Below are positions 32,457 to 43,077 of a stretch of DNA of 51,000 nucleotides, piece by piece. A program made the translations under genes and the position numbers. The DNA comes from Glandiceps talaboti. Its lineage: Eukaryota; Hemichordata; Enteropneusta; Spengelidae. The stretch lies in contig NC_135550.1 in NCBI RefSeq assembly GCF_964340395.1, forward strand, positions 8,753,864 to 8,804,863. The letters are read 5' to 3'. Numbering within the stretch: position 1 is the stretch's first letter; each line of letters starts with the position of its first letter. The notes below the pieces were generated by a model. That model searched no databases. It worked only from the letters and a program-made list of their open reading frames with translations, and was not told the DNA's origin.

Positions 32457-35414
32457 TTACAATGATTGGAGATAGTTTTTGAACTCTGTTTGAAAATGAC
32501 TTCTGCTATTTATGTTGCGAATGTTGTAAGGGATGCTATTCCATAGTTTAGCACCTGCATACTTGACAGTGAACTGACCAGTCCTATGGTTTGCTTTTGG
32601 GATAGTAAGGTCGTTTCTGGCGCTCTGTCGTGTTGTGAAGGAGTGTTTAATGGGAGTGAAAAAACCCTGAAAGGTATCCGGTAATCTGAGGTGCAAAACG
32701 TCATGAACGAGAACGGCAAGCTGTAATTTGTGCTGTTTGAAAATGTCAAGAATATTCAACCTTTTAAATAATGGCTCCGAGTGAGCACACCAATGACTAT
32801 CTGTTATGGTGCGCACTATTCTTTTTTGAATTAAAAATATTTCATTCAGGTATGTCGGACACGTGTTACCCCACACTTCGAGACAGTAGGTGATATGGGG
32901 CAGAACAAAAGCATTATACATCAGTACAAGTACGTATTCTGGAACCGTGTGACGTAACTTATAAAACACACCTGTCATTCTACTAATTTTCTTTTTCACC
33001 TCAGCTATATGCTGCTTCCAAGACAGCGTATTGTCAATGTTGACCCCAACAAAAGGCGAACTTTGAACTTCATCTAGTGAGACCCCCTTAAATTCAAGGG
33101 AACCAGTCAATACTACATTTTTTCTATGGCTTTTTAAGATTGTATATTTGGTCTTATTTGAATTGATCGTCAATTTGTTGGCATCACACCAGTTGATGAC
33201 ATCCTTGAAATTTTTACTTACAAGGTTTAGGTCTATAGTACATGTGTTTGTGTCTTTTTTAATAGTGTAAAATAAATTTGAGTCATCCGCATATAATCTA
33301 AAATCAAAAGCATTTGAAGACATCGGGATGTCATTTATGTATAGCAGAAATAAAGTTGGCCCAAGAATCGAGCCCTGTGGAACACCGCAATTTATATTTT
33401 GTTTACTAGATTTGACGTCGTTGATGCCAACAAATTGACTCCTGGAAGATAAATAACTTTTAAACCAAAGGAGGGGTAAGCCTCTGATACCATAAAACTC
33501 TAGTTTGGCAAGCAAAATATCGTGATTTATGGTATCAAAGGCTTTAGAGAAGTCTACAAAAATACCTAGAGTTGGATTGCCATGATCAATTTCACTCAGT
33601 AGATATTGGGATAAACTGATCAGTGAAAGTTTTGTACTATGCTTTTTTCTGAACCCGTATTGGTGTTTGTAAAGTATGTCATGTTTGTCCAGGAAATTCA
33701 GTATTTGTTCATTCACCAATTTCTCAAAAATCTTGCTAAAAATTGGTAAAATAGATATGGGTCTATAGTTCCCCATGTCTTCTGGGTTACCCTTTTTGTA
33801 AATCGGTAAAACTCTTGCTATTTTGAGGTCATCGGGAAAGATGCCTTTTGAAAATGATAAGTTAATAAGTGAACATAAGGGTTTCAATATTTCTTTTGAA
33901 GCGTCTTTTACAAGTTTAACACCAATGCCATCATGACCAGCCGCTTTCCTAGTGTCCAGTGAAGAAATTATGTCTTTGACTTCACTTTCAGTAACAGGGC
34001 GGAGAAAAAAGGAAAACTGATTTGGGCTATTCAAATATGACATGTAATTGGTTCCTTGAGAATTGTCAATTTTCTTTGCTAGACTTTCACCTATTTGAGT
34101 GAAAAAGTCGTTAAACTGTTCAATAATATCCTGCGGTTGAGTGATAAATTCTGTACAGCTTTCAGATTTGGGTTTTATTTGATTTGGTATTTTCAAATTT
34201 TTGTGTTTTTGTTTCCCTAATAGTTCATGTATAACGTCCCACATCTCTTTGGTGTTGTTCTGATTTGTCATGAGAAGATTTGTGTAATAGTATTTCTTGG
34301 CTTTTTTGAGTAAGGAAGTCAGTGTATTTCTATACTTTTTGTATCGAGTGAACAGTGGTTCTCTAAATTTCTCTTTGATTAATTTACTGTACATTTTGTG
34401 TTTTACTTTTATCGATTTTTTTAATCCTTTTGTAATCCAATGTTTACTTTTCTTTCTTTTTCGTTTGCCATTAGCATGTAGAGGAGCGTGTTTATCACAG
34501 ATACTCAAAAATATTTTGCTAAAATTTTCATATGCCTCATTGACATCATGACAATTCAGAACTCCTTCCCAAAACTCTATATGTAGATCATGATTGAAAT
34601 TTTGGACTGTATAATTTGAGAAATTTCTCGAAGATGATAAGGGAGTTTCCGAAGGCAAAGTACAGAATTTATTTACAAATACAAAAATTGGTAGGTGATC
34701 GGAAATATCGGCGATAATAACACCTGCGTCAATGTGCTTATTACTTAAATTAATATAAATATGATCGATTGTGGTTTGACAGGTTTTGGTAATACGAGTT
34801 GAATTTTGAATCATTTGCTTTAAATGAAAACAAGAAAGTGTGTTAAGTAATTTCTGTGAAGTGTTAGATTTTTCGATGACATTGATGTTAAAATCGCCAA
34901 CAATAATACAGCCATAGTACTTGTGATTAACTTGATTTAGAGTATTTTCGATACCATCTATAAAGGTATTTTCATCAAAATGTGGTGGTCTATATATGAC
35001 ACCGAGAATGTAATGTTTCCCTCTATCAACAAATTCCAACCACATTGATTCAGCAGCTGGCACTGTTATATCTGGAATAACAGTATAGTTTATAGTGGAA
35101 TGTACATATGCCCCTACACCGCCACCCTTACCCCGGTCTCTACATTGAATTTCGAGAGAGTAATTTTCCAATTTATACATATCTGTATTTTGTATTTGCC
35201 AAATTTCTGTAAGAGCGATAAACTTGAAATTGGTGTTTAAACTATCTTCATATACAGATTTCAACTCTTCAAAGTGTTTACTTAGTGATCGGGTATTGAT
35301 GTGGGAAACAGAAAGTACATTGCCACTATTTGAAAACTTGTCATTGAATTCTGAGATTGAGTACGTACCGTTAGATACATGAAAAATATCTGTTTCTGGT
35401 AGTATAGTCATCAT
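32457..35414 (-). CDS. LINE ORF2: endonuclease-reverse transcriptase, 985 aa
   Basis: One uninterrupted frame. Apurinic-type endonuclease in the first ~260 residues: HINTRSLSKHFEEL, ALTEIW (catalytic Glu region), GVIYRPPHF, IVGDFNINV, TTIDHIYIN and the C-terminal ISDHLPIFVF with the SDH catalytic motif. Reverse transcriptase at about residues 470-760: NYRPISILPIFSKIFEKLVN, QYGFRKKHSTKLSL, GIFVDFSKAFDTINHDILL, GVPQGSILGPTLFLLYINDI and RLYADDSNLFYT (YADD). A C-terminal region with WKQHI..VKKKI follows; no RNase H was seen. It nicks target DNA and copies its own RNA by target-primed reverse transcription. An intact frame of this length implies a recent insertion and possibly an active source family. 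Confidence 0.97.
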   Translation of the reverse strand: MMTILPETDIFHVSNGTYSISEFNDKFSNSGNVLSVSHINTRSLSKHFEELKSVYEDSLNTNFKFIALTEIWQIQNTDMYKLENYSLEIQCRDRGKGGGVGAYVHSTINYTVIPDITVPAAESMWLEFVDRGKHYILGVIYRPPHFDENTFIDGIENTLNQVNHKYYGCIIVGDFNINVIEKSNTSQKLLNTLSCFHLKQMIQNSTRITKTCQTTIDHIYINLSNKHIDAGVIIADISDHLPIFVFVNKFCTLPSETPLSSSRNFSNYTVQNFNHDLHIEFWEGVLNCHDVNEAYENFSKIFLSICDKHAPLHANGKRKRKKSKHWITKGLKKSIKVKHKMYSKLIKEKFREPLFTRYKKYRNTLTSLLKKAKKYYYTNLLMTNQNNTKEMWDVIHELLGKQKHKNLKIPNQIKPKSESCTEFITQPQDIIEQFNDFFTQIGESLAKKIDNSQGTNYMSYLNSPNQFSFFLRPVTESEVKDIISSLDTRKAAGHDGIGVKLVKDASKEILKPLCSLINLSFSKGIFPDDLKIARVLPIYKKGNPEDMGNYRPISILPIFSKIFEKLVNEQILNFLDKHDILYKHQYGFRKKHSTKLSLISLSQYLLSEIDHGNPTLGIFVDFSKAFDTINHDILLAKLEFYGIRGLPLLWFKSYLSSRSQFVGINDVKSSKQNINCGVPQGSILGPTLFLLYINDIPMSSNAFDFRLYADDSNLFYTIKKDTNTCTIDLNLVSKNFKDVINWCDANKLTINSNKTKYTILKSHRKNVVLTGSLEFKGVSLDEVQSSPFVGVNIDNTLSWKQHIAEVKKKISRMTGVFYKLRHTVPEYVLVLMYNAFVLPHITYCLEVWGNTCPTYLNEIFLIQKRIVRTITDSHWCAHSEPLFKRLNILDIFKQHKLQLAVLVHDVLHLRLPDTFQGFFTPIKHSFTTRQSARNDLTIPKANHRTGQFTVKYAGAKLWNSIPYNIRNINSRSHFQTEFKNYLQSL

Positions 35415-35459
35415 ATTCGTGGAAAGATGAATACAAAGAGAAGCTTACATTCGTACAGT

Positions 35460-35965
35460 TTATACAATTTTGGGCAGATCTGCCTCATTTCGGATAACGA
35501 CCGACATAGAACTCTGGTCTTTCCTAGTATAAATGTTACCATTTTGTGTCCATAGAAATTTATAGTTCAATGTCTTCCTTCTGTCGTTTGCTTTCTTCAT
35601 TAGATTTCGTTTACGTGATGTTAGATTCTCGTTGATGTAGATGTTATTCTTAGTTTCATACCCAAGTTTATCTGTCGTGGTGTGCTTCATCCTTTTTCTG
35701 TCTTTGTACACTTTGTCTCGAATTCTTCTATTTACAAATCTGACTATGATTGGTCTGTGTCTTCTTCTGTCTTGTTGTTGTTTCCCAATTCTATGTGTTA
35801 CTTGGATATCATTGATGGTAATACCGGGATAGATTGGTTGAAGAACAGCTAAGGTGATGTCGTCTGTCCTTTCATCTTGGATTTCAGGGATGCCGTGGAT
35901 CTCGATATTTTCCCTCCGACTATACTGGTCTTGTTCGTCTTGCGATTTCTCAAGCTCTGTGAATC
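35460..35965 (-). pseudogene. LINE ORF1, N-terminally truncated
   Basis: The frame reads from TELEKSQDEQDQYSRRENIE through IHGIPEIQDERTDDIT, THRIGKQQQDRRRHRPIIVR and FVNRRIRDKVYKDRKRMK to the stop 43 bases before the ORF2 ATG. 'QYSRRENIEIHGIPE' and 'RPIIVRF' are typical of L1-type ORF1 proteins (end of coiled coil followed by an RRM-like RNA-binding domain). The start codon and coiled coil are lost through 5' truncation. Confidence 0.85.
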
Positions 35966-35971
35966 AAGATT

Positions 35972-36270
35972 GATTGACATCAAGAAGGCTGCGTCTACAT
36001 TACTTGTCCCTTTTCTGATTCCTGCATCGACAAAATGACTGAATACGATGCCTGAGCCAAAAGAATAGAGGAAATAAGAAACCAACAAAGCTGCGAATAA
36101 CGGCGTTTCTCGGAAAACTGCTAGTGGTTTGTTTTCATTCTTATTACTTATCTTAGAATGTTTGTCTTCTTTGATTTCTAAACCTTCGAATTCCCTTTTT
36201 AGACTAATGTCAGTAGCTTGATGTGTGCACGTGTCCCTCTGTTCTTGGCGTGTTTCGTTAATCTGAGTAT
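35972..36270 (-). pseudogene. MCT-like (SLC16) exon, central loop and TM7
   Basis: A hydrophilic loop (QRDTCTHQATDISLKREFEG, EDKHSKISNKNENKPLAVFR) leads into ETPLFAALLVSYFLYSFGSG and IVFSHFVDAGIRKGTSNVDA, ending AAFLMSI. SLC16 proteins have the same order: a long TM6-TM7 loop, then N/T-P-x-F, an 'F-L-x-x-x-G-x-x-x-x-x-x-x-H-x-V-x-x-A/G' helix and 'A-A-F-L-x-S-I'. The right limit is uncertain: CTCAG|ATTAAC near 36265 is a possible acceptor, but the frame stays open through the TGAT repeat to 36361. The left end is cut by the LINE, with no usable donor. Confidence 0.82.
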
Positions 36271-36276
36271 CATCGA

Positions 36277-36277
<1 letters not shown>

Positions 36278-36354
<77 letters not shown>
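36278..36354. repeat. (TTGA)n microsatellite beside MCT loop exon
   Basis: About 19 TTGA units. On the minus strand it reads INQS repeats in all three frames and is open with the MCT exon, so it could be coded if the exon starts further right; otherwise it is intronic. Confidence 0.95.
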
Positions 36355-37239
36355 AAAACACATCTCCCCCTGTGATCTAGTTTTATCACCAGTGAAAGTG
36401 TATAAGTGAAAATCATCACCATTAAAAATTCTCATGGTGTTCGCTTCGTTGTATATCTTTTACCAAGGGTACACAAATTCGATGACTTCCTTTCTACGAG
36501 CAAGTACAGATCTTAGGTGACAAACTTGCTTCTTGTACCCATATTTAATACTATCACAGTGCTCTTTTGTGTGAATTGTTCTCAATGCCTGGACTCAGTA
36601 AATAAATGTGAAAGATGTTTGAGACACAAAAGTGTGTACGTTCTCGGGGTTTGCCTATTTTAGCCCCCACACCTCCGCCCCCACTCATTCAAATTTTCGT
36701 ACATGTTTCGTTTAGATGCATGCAAGCTTTATTGAAGATTGTCTCCGAAAATCTGTCGCAAGTATGAAGGACGTCATCCAGCTTACATACTCCTTATTAT
36801 ATCATTATACATCGTATACATCTCTCTCTTTCTTGGAGGTCCTGATTCAATTCCCGTACGGTACGGTTGGCGGCTTTTTTCTTCGAAATTTGATCTAGCA
36901 GCTAGACTACTGATGCACCTATCATACATACTTGGTACAAGCAGACTGTTTTACTTTCCTACTGTTGACTGTAAATTTGTGTCACTAGCAGTACCAACAA
37001 CACACTTTTTTCCTTTTTTATTTTTGAAAGATGTTGTTTCAATGGACGACTATCCCACAGTTCATGATCTGCTAACTAGGACATGCATATCGTCATAAGG
37101 TCAAACCGAGTGTCACCTCTGCCGGTCGACTGTGAAACACCGCGAAATTACAACTTTTTATGAAAGTTAAACGCGATGGGATTATCATGCTGTCTTTATT
37201 CTTTGTTCTTACACTCAAAATTATAGAATGGTGACTTAC

Positions 37240-37339
37240 CTGCACAAAAATTACAAACTGTAAAGACAGACACAATTCCAGATGTGACAGCACCGCCTGC
37301 TTCGAAATAGCTCAGGAATTCAACGCATACAACGGACAT
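37240..37339 (-). pseudogene. MCT-like (SLC16) exon, end of TM1 to TM2
   Basis: Reads MSVVCVEFLSYFEAGGAVTS then GIVSVFTVCNFCAG, donor GCAG|GTAAGT. It is equivalent to the SLC16 stretch 'S-x-G-V-F-F-x-E-F-x-x-x-F-x-x-x-x-x-x-T-S-W-I-x-S'. The ATG at 37339 is probably not the true start, since the usual GGWGW segment should precede it. That segment is found 22 bases away but on the other strand. Confidence 0.75.
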
Positions 37340-37360
37340 TGCTGCTTCACTTCCACGCAG

Positions 37361-37440
37361 TCAAGAGCTTGTAGAACCACCAGGTGGAGGCTGGGGATGG
37401 ATGATAGCTGTGTCATTTTTCTTCACTACCTTGTTAACGC
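37361..37440 (+). pseudogene. MCT-like N-terminal exon (GGWGW motif), opposite strand
   Basis: After a good acceptor (GCTTCACTTCCACGCAG|TC) the plus strand reads QELVEPPGGGWGWMIAVSFF then FTTLLT. 'P-P-(D/G)-G-G-W-G-W-(M/V)-(V/I)' plus a following helix is the hallmark N-terminus of SLC16 carriers. Beyond about 37440 the family pattern is lost and no donor is obvious. Orientation is opposite to all other MCT exons here. Confidence 0.72.
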
Positions 37441-38082
37441 CATGCTGTGTCGAATTTCCTCATGCAATACCCTATACGTATAGTGCATTGCATTGTATTT
37501 TATTGTATTGTTATCCTGATTGGAAGTATTCATTCCAAAAAAAAGAGGGATGCTATGTGTTGAGAGGATTGGTCACAGTCGCATGTCTGTGGCAACTCAT
37601 ACATTACACTTTTTAGCTCCGCTGTCGGCGAAAGCTGATATTTGGTGTGCATCTTCCTTGGGGAGGCTATTCAGATTCGATCATGCGAAGGTGGTCTGTG
37701 CAATTTTTAATTTTTTATGATATTTTCATCATCTCCTCAAATACTACTTGTCAGATTACTTTGATATATGGCGTGTCGAGTGTAGCTTACTCAGATTTCA
37801 AGTCAGCACATCTTTTTTTATATTTTTGATGATTTTTAAAATATGTTAATGAGCATTGTGACCGACGCCATATTGGGAATCAGTCCACGAGACTGAAGTA
37901 AACTGCCACTTTTCAAAAGACACCATTGACATCTGACAGGCAATGTAATATGTGCTATAGTCTGAATTCTACGTATTTTGCGCCCAAATTACAAGTGTTT
38001 GTTCAAAACAGGATTGCAGACTTTACATCCAAATTCTGCACCCTTTCTACAGAATGGTTCATTCCAATATGTATTCCGTATA
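37441..38082. other. Spacer with common repeat-like text
   Basis: No exon recognised. 37617-37700 ('gctccgctgtcggcgaaagctgatatttggtgtgc') has the look of an interspersed repeat but has no second copy in this window. Confidence 0.35.
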
Positions 38083-38265
38083 TATATATATTTATTTATT
38101 TATTTACTTCAAGAACATGCTCATAAAAAAACATATAAAACACACACAAAAAACAAAGTGAAATAAGACATAAACACAAGAGACAGTTTAGGTAACAAGA
38201 ACAAGTGAAAGGAAAGGTTATACTGATGAAAGAAGCCAAACATACCAGACACTGTCAATTAAAAG

Positions 38266-38496
38266 TCAAAAACAATCTCTTAGGACAACAGCCATATATT
38301 TGTTATCCCTGATTACAGTCGGTGATAAACTGGTTTCAATTAAAGTATTCTGACTGTTCAGTAATCTCAAATAGAACTGCTTACATGAAAACGTCATTAT
38401 GTTATTACTCACAAAGGTTTCAGAAATACTGATACGTTGCTTTACCCCTAGCAAAATACGAAAAGCATTATTATATGCAACTTTGACTTCACTTAA
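38266..38496 (-). pseudogene. LINE C-terminal RT fragment
   Basis: Reads LSEVKVAYNNAFRILLGVKQ, then ISISETFVSNNIMTFSCKQF to a stop after DCF. 'YNNAFRILLG' is the usual post-RT segment of this LINE family. It continues the protein that breaks at FTPTCL near 41584. Confidence 0.88.
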
Positions 38497-41400
38497 GGTA
38501 GGAGGTGTCAAATTCGAATTACATCAACGATGCAACTTTTGGTGCAGACTGAAACTCACGCTCTTGTCAACATTCGAACGTGAAACAAACCCGGAAGTGA
38601 AGTGAAGTGTTAAATGTTTTTCAAGCACTGTACGTACTCTTGGAGATTTAGGGGGTGAATGGAAGGTAATCTCGTATAATTGAGTTTCAGAAGTCCTTGC
38701 AAAGTTTTTCAAAAACTTCCCTCGCACACTGAAGATGTATTACGAAGCAAATTTGCCATTTTATTAGTTGAAACATCATTTAGCATTTTATATGTTTTCC
38801 GTCGTTACTTTCTTAGTAATCAGTGGTCATGTCACATCGATGGAGAAACTTCAGTCCCTGAACGCCAGTAAAATTGATCATGCAACCACGATGACATCGT
38901 CATTTACCGGCCTTAAAAACACCATATAACAAATTGATAACAGTACTCTTTTGTAAAAGGCTTTCAAAACTTATTCTGTTGTCGGTATTCTGCTCTCCCA
39001 CGATGGTGTGCACTTGTTTGGTTTTGCTAGGGGTCTAGAGGTCCTGCTTGCATATGGCATAAATCGTCCCTTCCAAGCGTGCATAGTCTGCAAGCAGGAC
39101 TAGAGTTTCCGACGCATGTATTCATTCCCGATAGAACCTCCAGACATTATACATCCCTAAATAATTTTTTTATGTCTCGTCAACTATACTGGTAGTCACA
39201 CTTGCATGAGTCGCGTGTTTATAGTAAAGCATACAGTTCAAATTGCAACAAATTATACAAGTTGTACTATAAAAACTATTGACATTGTCTCCCCATAAAA
39301 GAAGTATCCATGGTAACATTACTATAAAGTTTCAATGAGGGGTTCTACATGTATTTTTGTACCCAAAATCAATAAATACATCTAGTAGCATACATTGTAG
39401 CTTTTGGTTCCTTACAGTGCAGTGCCACATATACAGAGCAAGAGGTACATATACTGGATGCCGAGTTGAGAGGATCAACAGCTAATGATAGTATTATTTA
39501 TAGTTCAGTTTGATAAGTTATTTCCTATTTTTCATAGTGACCACACTCCGCAATAAACACTAGCAATTTCATTATATGAAATCAACATTTAACTGTTTCA
39601 ACAATGGAGATATAAGGTGCGAGATCAATATATATTTCAATGTAGGATGGAAATCTAAATTCTTTTACTTTTGGGGTATTTTTTTTAGATGTCTAGCTAG
39701 CTCTCTTCCTACAGAAACGATTTTACTTTTAATGGGTCTGTTTGTATCCCTAAACATGCAATTATTTCTTTTAAAGAATTTCCCCAAATTGAGAAATAGA
39801 CACTGTAGAACAGCACTAAAATAAAGTGTCAACAAAAGAACTATTTTTCCTAACTACATACTGGCTTTGTATTCATAGCATTACTACATATTGATTTGAT
39901 TGGATGTACATTTTCAATTTTGGCCAATTAAGTTGGGGGGGGGGGGGAGTTAACTAAAGGTTTTTAGCTGTTCATCCTACATTGAACTATTGACCTAGCC
40001 CCTAATGTGTTGATTTATCATTCATAATTATGTACTGACAAACATCCCTTGGTGCCTATGTGTCCCAATATTTTGCATTTTAATGTGAATTTTGCCCAAA
40101 AATGTTGAAATTTGGATGGGGTTGGGGTGGGGGTTATAATTTTGAATGTTATGACCACTTTGGTTTTTGGGAAATAAATAAACTCTGCACATGAATAGTT
40201 CAGTTGATTTATCATACATATGTATTGATAGAAATATCCCTTGGTGCCTTGTGTTCCAATTTTGTAGAATTTCATGTGATTTTTAGCCAAAATGTTGAAA
40301 TTTTGAAGGGGTGGTGGGGTTACAATTGTGAATATTATTATGTGCACTTTGGTGTTTTGAGAAAGAAACAAACTCCATATATGATTAGTTCAGTTCATTT
40401 AGCATACATATGAACTGATAGATATATCCCTTGGTGCCTGTGTATTCAAATATTGTACAATTTCATGTGATTTTTAGCCAAAATGTTGAAATTTTGAAGG
40501 GGTGGGTAGTTACAATTGTGAATATTATGAGCACTTTGGCATTTGGAGAAAGAAATAAACTTCATATATGATTAGTTCAGTTCATTTAGCATACATATGA
40601 ACTGATAGATATATCCCTTGGTGCCTGTGTGTTCAAATATTGTACAATTTCATGTGATTTTTAGCCAAAATATTGAATTGTTGATGGGGTGGGGGTTACA
40701 ATTGTGAATATTATGAGCACTTTGGCGTTTGGAGAAAGAAATAAACTCCATATATGATTAGTTCAGTTCATTTAGCATACATATGAACTGATAGATATAT
40801 CCCTTGGTGCCTGTGTGTTCCAATATTGTACAATTTCATGCGATTTTTGTTCCAAAATGTTCCAAAATTTTTTGCTTGGGTTGGGGGTGACATATTTTAC
40901 TGGCATTTGCAAGTTAGCATATACACAATGATTTTTGTTACCTATTTATGAAGGGGTATTGGTACATTATACATAGATGCAAAGATAAACAAGCTCATTT
41001 TATTTTTTGTCAAAATTCAACAAAATTTCATAATATATTTCTGTCGAAAATGTCAAAATTTAGATGGGGTGTGGGGTGACAATTTCAGTTCTAGAATTTA
41101 GACGGACGTGGTGACCCCATATGTTTTTGCCATTGATAAGTAGCTGGAATAATACAATGTACACATACAGCGTATAAAAAAATCTATCACGGACTTTTAT
41201 CCATTTTTGCCATTTTCTTATGTTTTTCTTTACAAATAGTAAACCAGCTGGGGATAAAATAACATAATATTTTATAAAATAATGAATATAAATTCAAAAA
41301 AATATGTCTGGACCTACTATACATTGCACCTAAATACATTAGTGCGTTTGGTGTTCTGGGGATAATCTTTAACTGTCAAAAATCATGTTGTAGTAAATTG

Positions 41401-41583
41401 TTGTAAATCTACTTATTTTGACCCAAACATATATATGTACATACAAGAATCGGTCATTATCCTGAAGACAAAGGTAGTGACATAGTATTTTCTCTGCATT
41501 TTTTACATATTCAGATATCAATGTTTAAGTATGCAAAGTATAAGAAAAATCTATCGACTTTTTTGAATTTGACACCTCCCCCC
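38497..41583. mobile_element. 3.09-kb TTAA-flanked non-autonomous DNA transposon
   Basis: Terminal inverted repeats of 19 bp with two mismatches: GGTAGGAGGTGTCAAATTC at the left end and, reverse complemented, GGGGGGAGGTGTCAAATTC at the right end. TTAA is directly repeated at 38493-38496 and 41584-41587. Taking out the element with one TTAA restores TGT-TTA-AGT, so the LINE text CL-SEVKV is in frame. TTAA duplications with such ends occur in piggyBac and Kolobok; termini beginning GG favour Kolobok (inference). No transposase was found. The interior contains the ~187-bp satellite array. Confidence 0.9.
40007..40890. repeat. Satellite-like array, five ~187-bp units
   Basis: Units start at about 40007, 40201, 40391, 40578 and 40764. 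Each contains 'cagttcatttagcatacata', 'gatatatcccttggtgcctg', 'caatttcatgtgatttttag', 'ccaaaatgttgaaattttga', a G-rich string, and 'gagcactttgg.gtttggag'. The inner units are most alike. The array lies inside the TTAA-flanked element. Confidence 0.93.
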
Positions 41584-43077
41584 TTAAACAAGTTGGAGTA
41601 AAGACATTCCAGAGATGAGCACAGTACAATGAAGAACAATACACTTTAAATAAATTTATCTTCACTGCAAAAGAGCAACGATTGGAATTACGAATTGAAC
41701 TATTAGCACTAGCATAAAAACTTATCATTTGCCGTTTGATATCATCTTTGTCGTTTCCAATATAATTCAAGACGACTCCTAGGTAAGTATGTTTTCTAAC
41801 AAATGCCAAGGTTGAGTCGTTCATATAAACATGTGGTACACGAGAGATTTTGCATTGCTTTGGCATCACATAAAGACACTTGGATTTCTTTGCATTAAAA
41901 ATAATATCATGGGTTACAGCATAGCTTGAACAAGAGCGTAACAGTCTGTTTAGTCCCTTCACAGAGGGACAAATAAGAACGATATCATCTGCAAATAACA
42001 AAATTTTAATGATTAAAACATTTACCAGCAATGTAACAGCCAGTATTTACTTAGCCCAAAGAATCACCTAATTTATCCATATACACTGCGAATAGCCGAG
42101 GTGATAAAATACCTCCTTGTCTTACACCATTACTGACTTCAAAACTGTCAGAGATTGGTCGACCCCCACCTGACATGGAATGTTTGATGGCGATACCAAA
42201 AAACAAGCATTCTCACTATAAATGTAGGAACACGCCGATCAATAAGTTTTCTGAACAGGGTCCAATGATTGATCCTGTCAAACTCTTTGGTGGCATCAAG
42301 AAAACATAGAAAAACTGGGCTATTATGGCGATTATTAAAGTCGATTACTTCCTTCATTAAAAAATGCACGTCAGTCGCATGTCCCTCTTTAAAACCAAAC
42401 TGGTAATCACTTGTATGCAGAAATTGCTCACACTTGTCAAGTATTAATTTTTCATATAGCTTTGAAAAAGCTGTCGCAATGGCTACAGGTCGATAGTTTC
42501 CCTTGTCAGTAACATCGCCATTTTTATCATTAACAATTGGGACTAGGATTGTATCCATCATACGAGAAGGTAAGTATCCATGAACATGACAGGCTGTAAA
42601 CAAAAGGGATAGTAAACTATGTATCCGACAGTGAGCATACTTAATGTGTTCAGCTGTAATACAATTGTCTCTCCACATAATAAAGGCATCTCGAGCAATT
42701 GAACGGTGTTCCTTAACATAATTATTCCAACCTGGAACACACTTTTTGGACATAGACTGAGTCTTGACAGAAAAACAGTCAGATGCTGCTGAGGACAACA
42801 TATGAATAATGTCATCATAAAGCGTATCAATGGCGTTAAGGTGTGGTCTTTGCTTACACCTTGAGTCCCGGCAACTGAAAACCTCACTATTGATATGAAT
42901 ATTGCTAAGACTGACATCAGTACTACTAAGGTAATTACGTAAATACATGCCGTCGACATTTGACCAATCAATATTTGAATTGTTGCTCTTGATAAATCTG
43001 TCCTGATTATTAAACTGAAGGTTATATTTTTGAAGATCATGAAGATCACATACTACGTTCACAGGAAAATGATCAGA
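41584..43077 (-). pseudogene. LINE RT segment
   Basis: From 43077: SDHFPVNVVCDLHDL (endonuclease end), the connecting region, then MMDTILVPIVNDKNGDVTDK, NYRPVAIATAFSKLYEKLIL, CFLDATKEFDRINHWTLFRK and FHVRWGST. After frameshifts near 42150 and 42040 come VSNGVRQGGILSPRLFAVYM, LLFADDIVLICPSVKGLNRL (FADD core) and FTPTCL. The frameshifts show that it is not functional. Confidence 0.92.

Larger units (their letters stand above)
32035..35971 (-). mobile_element. Jockey/CR1-group LINE with intact ORF2, 5'-truncated
   Basis: It consists of a truncated ORF1 (35965-35460), an intact ORF2 (35414-32457), then a 3' UTR with (TTG)n at 32295-32348 and an end near 'gggaataaagaagattatt' at about 32035. Its 5' limit (about 35960-35971) abuts MCT codons ending AAFLMSI, and its 3' limit abuts ATGGGTATCGTAACT, which would read MGIVT, so it appears to sit in the MCT coding sequence. 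No target duplication was recognised. The intact ORF2 shows it is young. Confidence 0.92.

Noticed and set aside
36739-37098. 119-codon plus-strand frame with YGWR and KDVVSMDD, reminiscent of MCT motifs
   Set aside because: The resemblance is limited to a few residues in the wrong order, and a minus-strand relic reading of the same stretch is at least as plausible.
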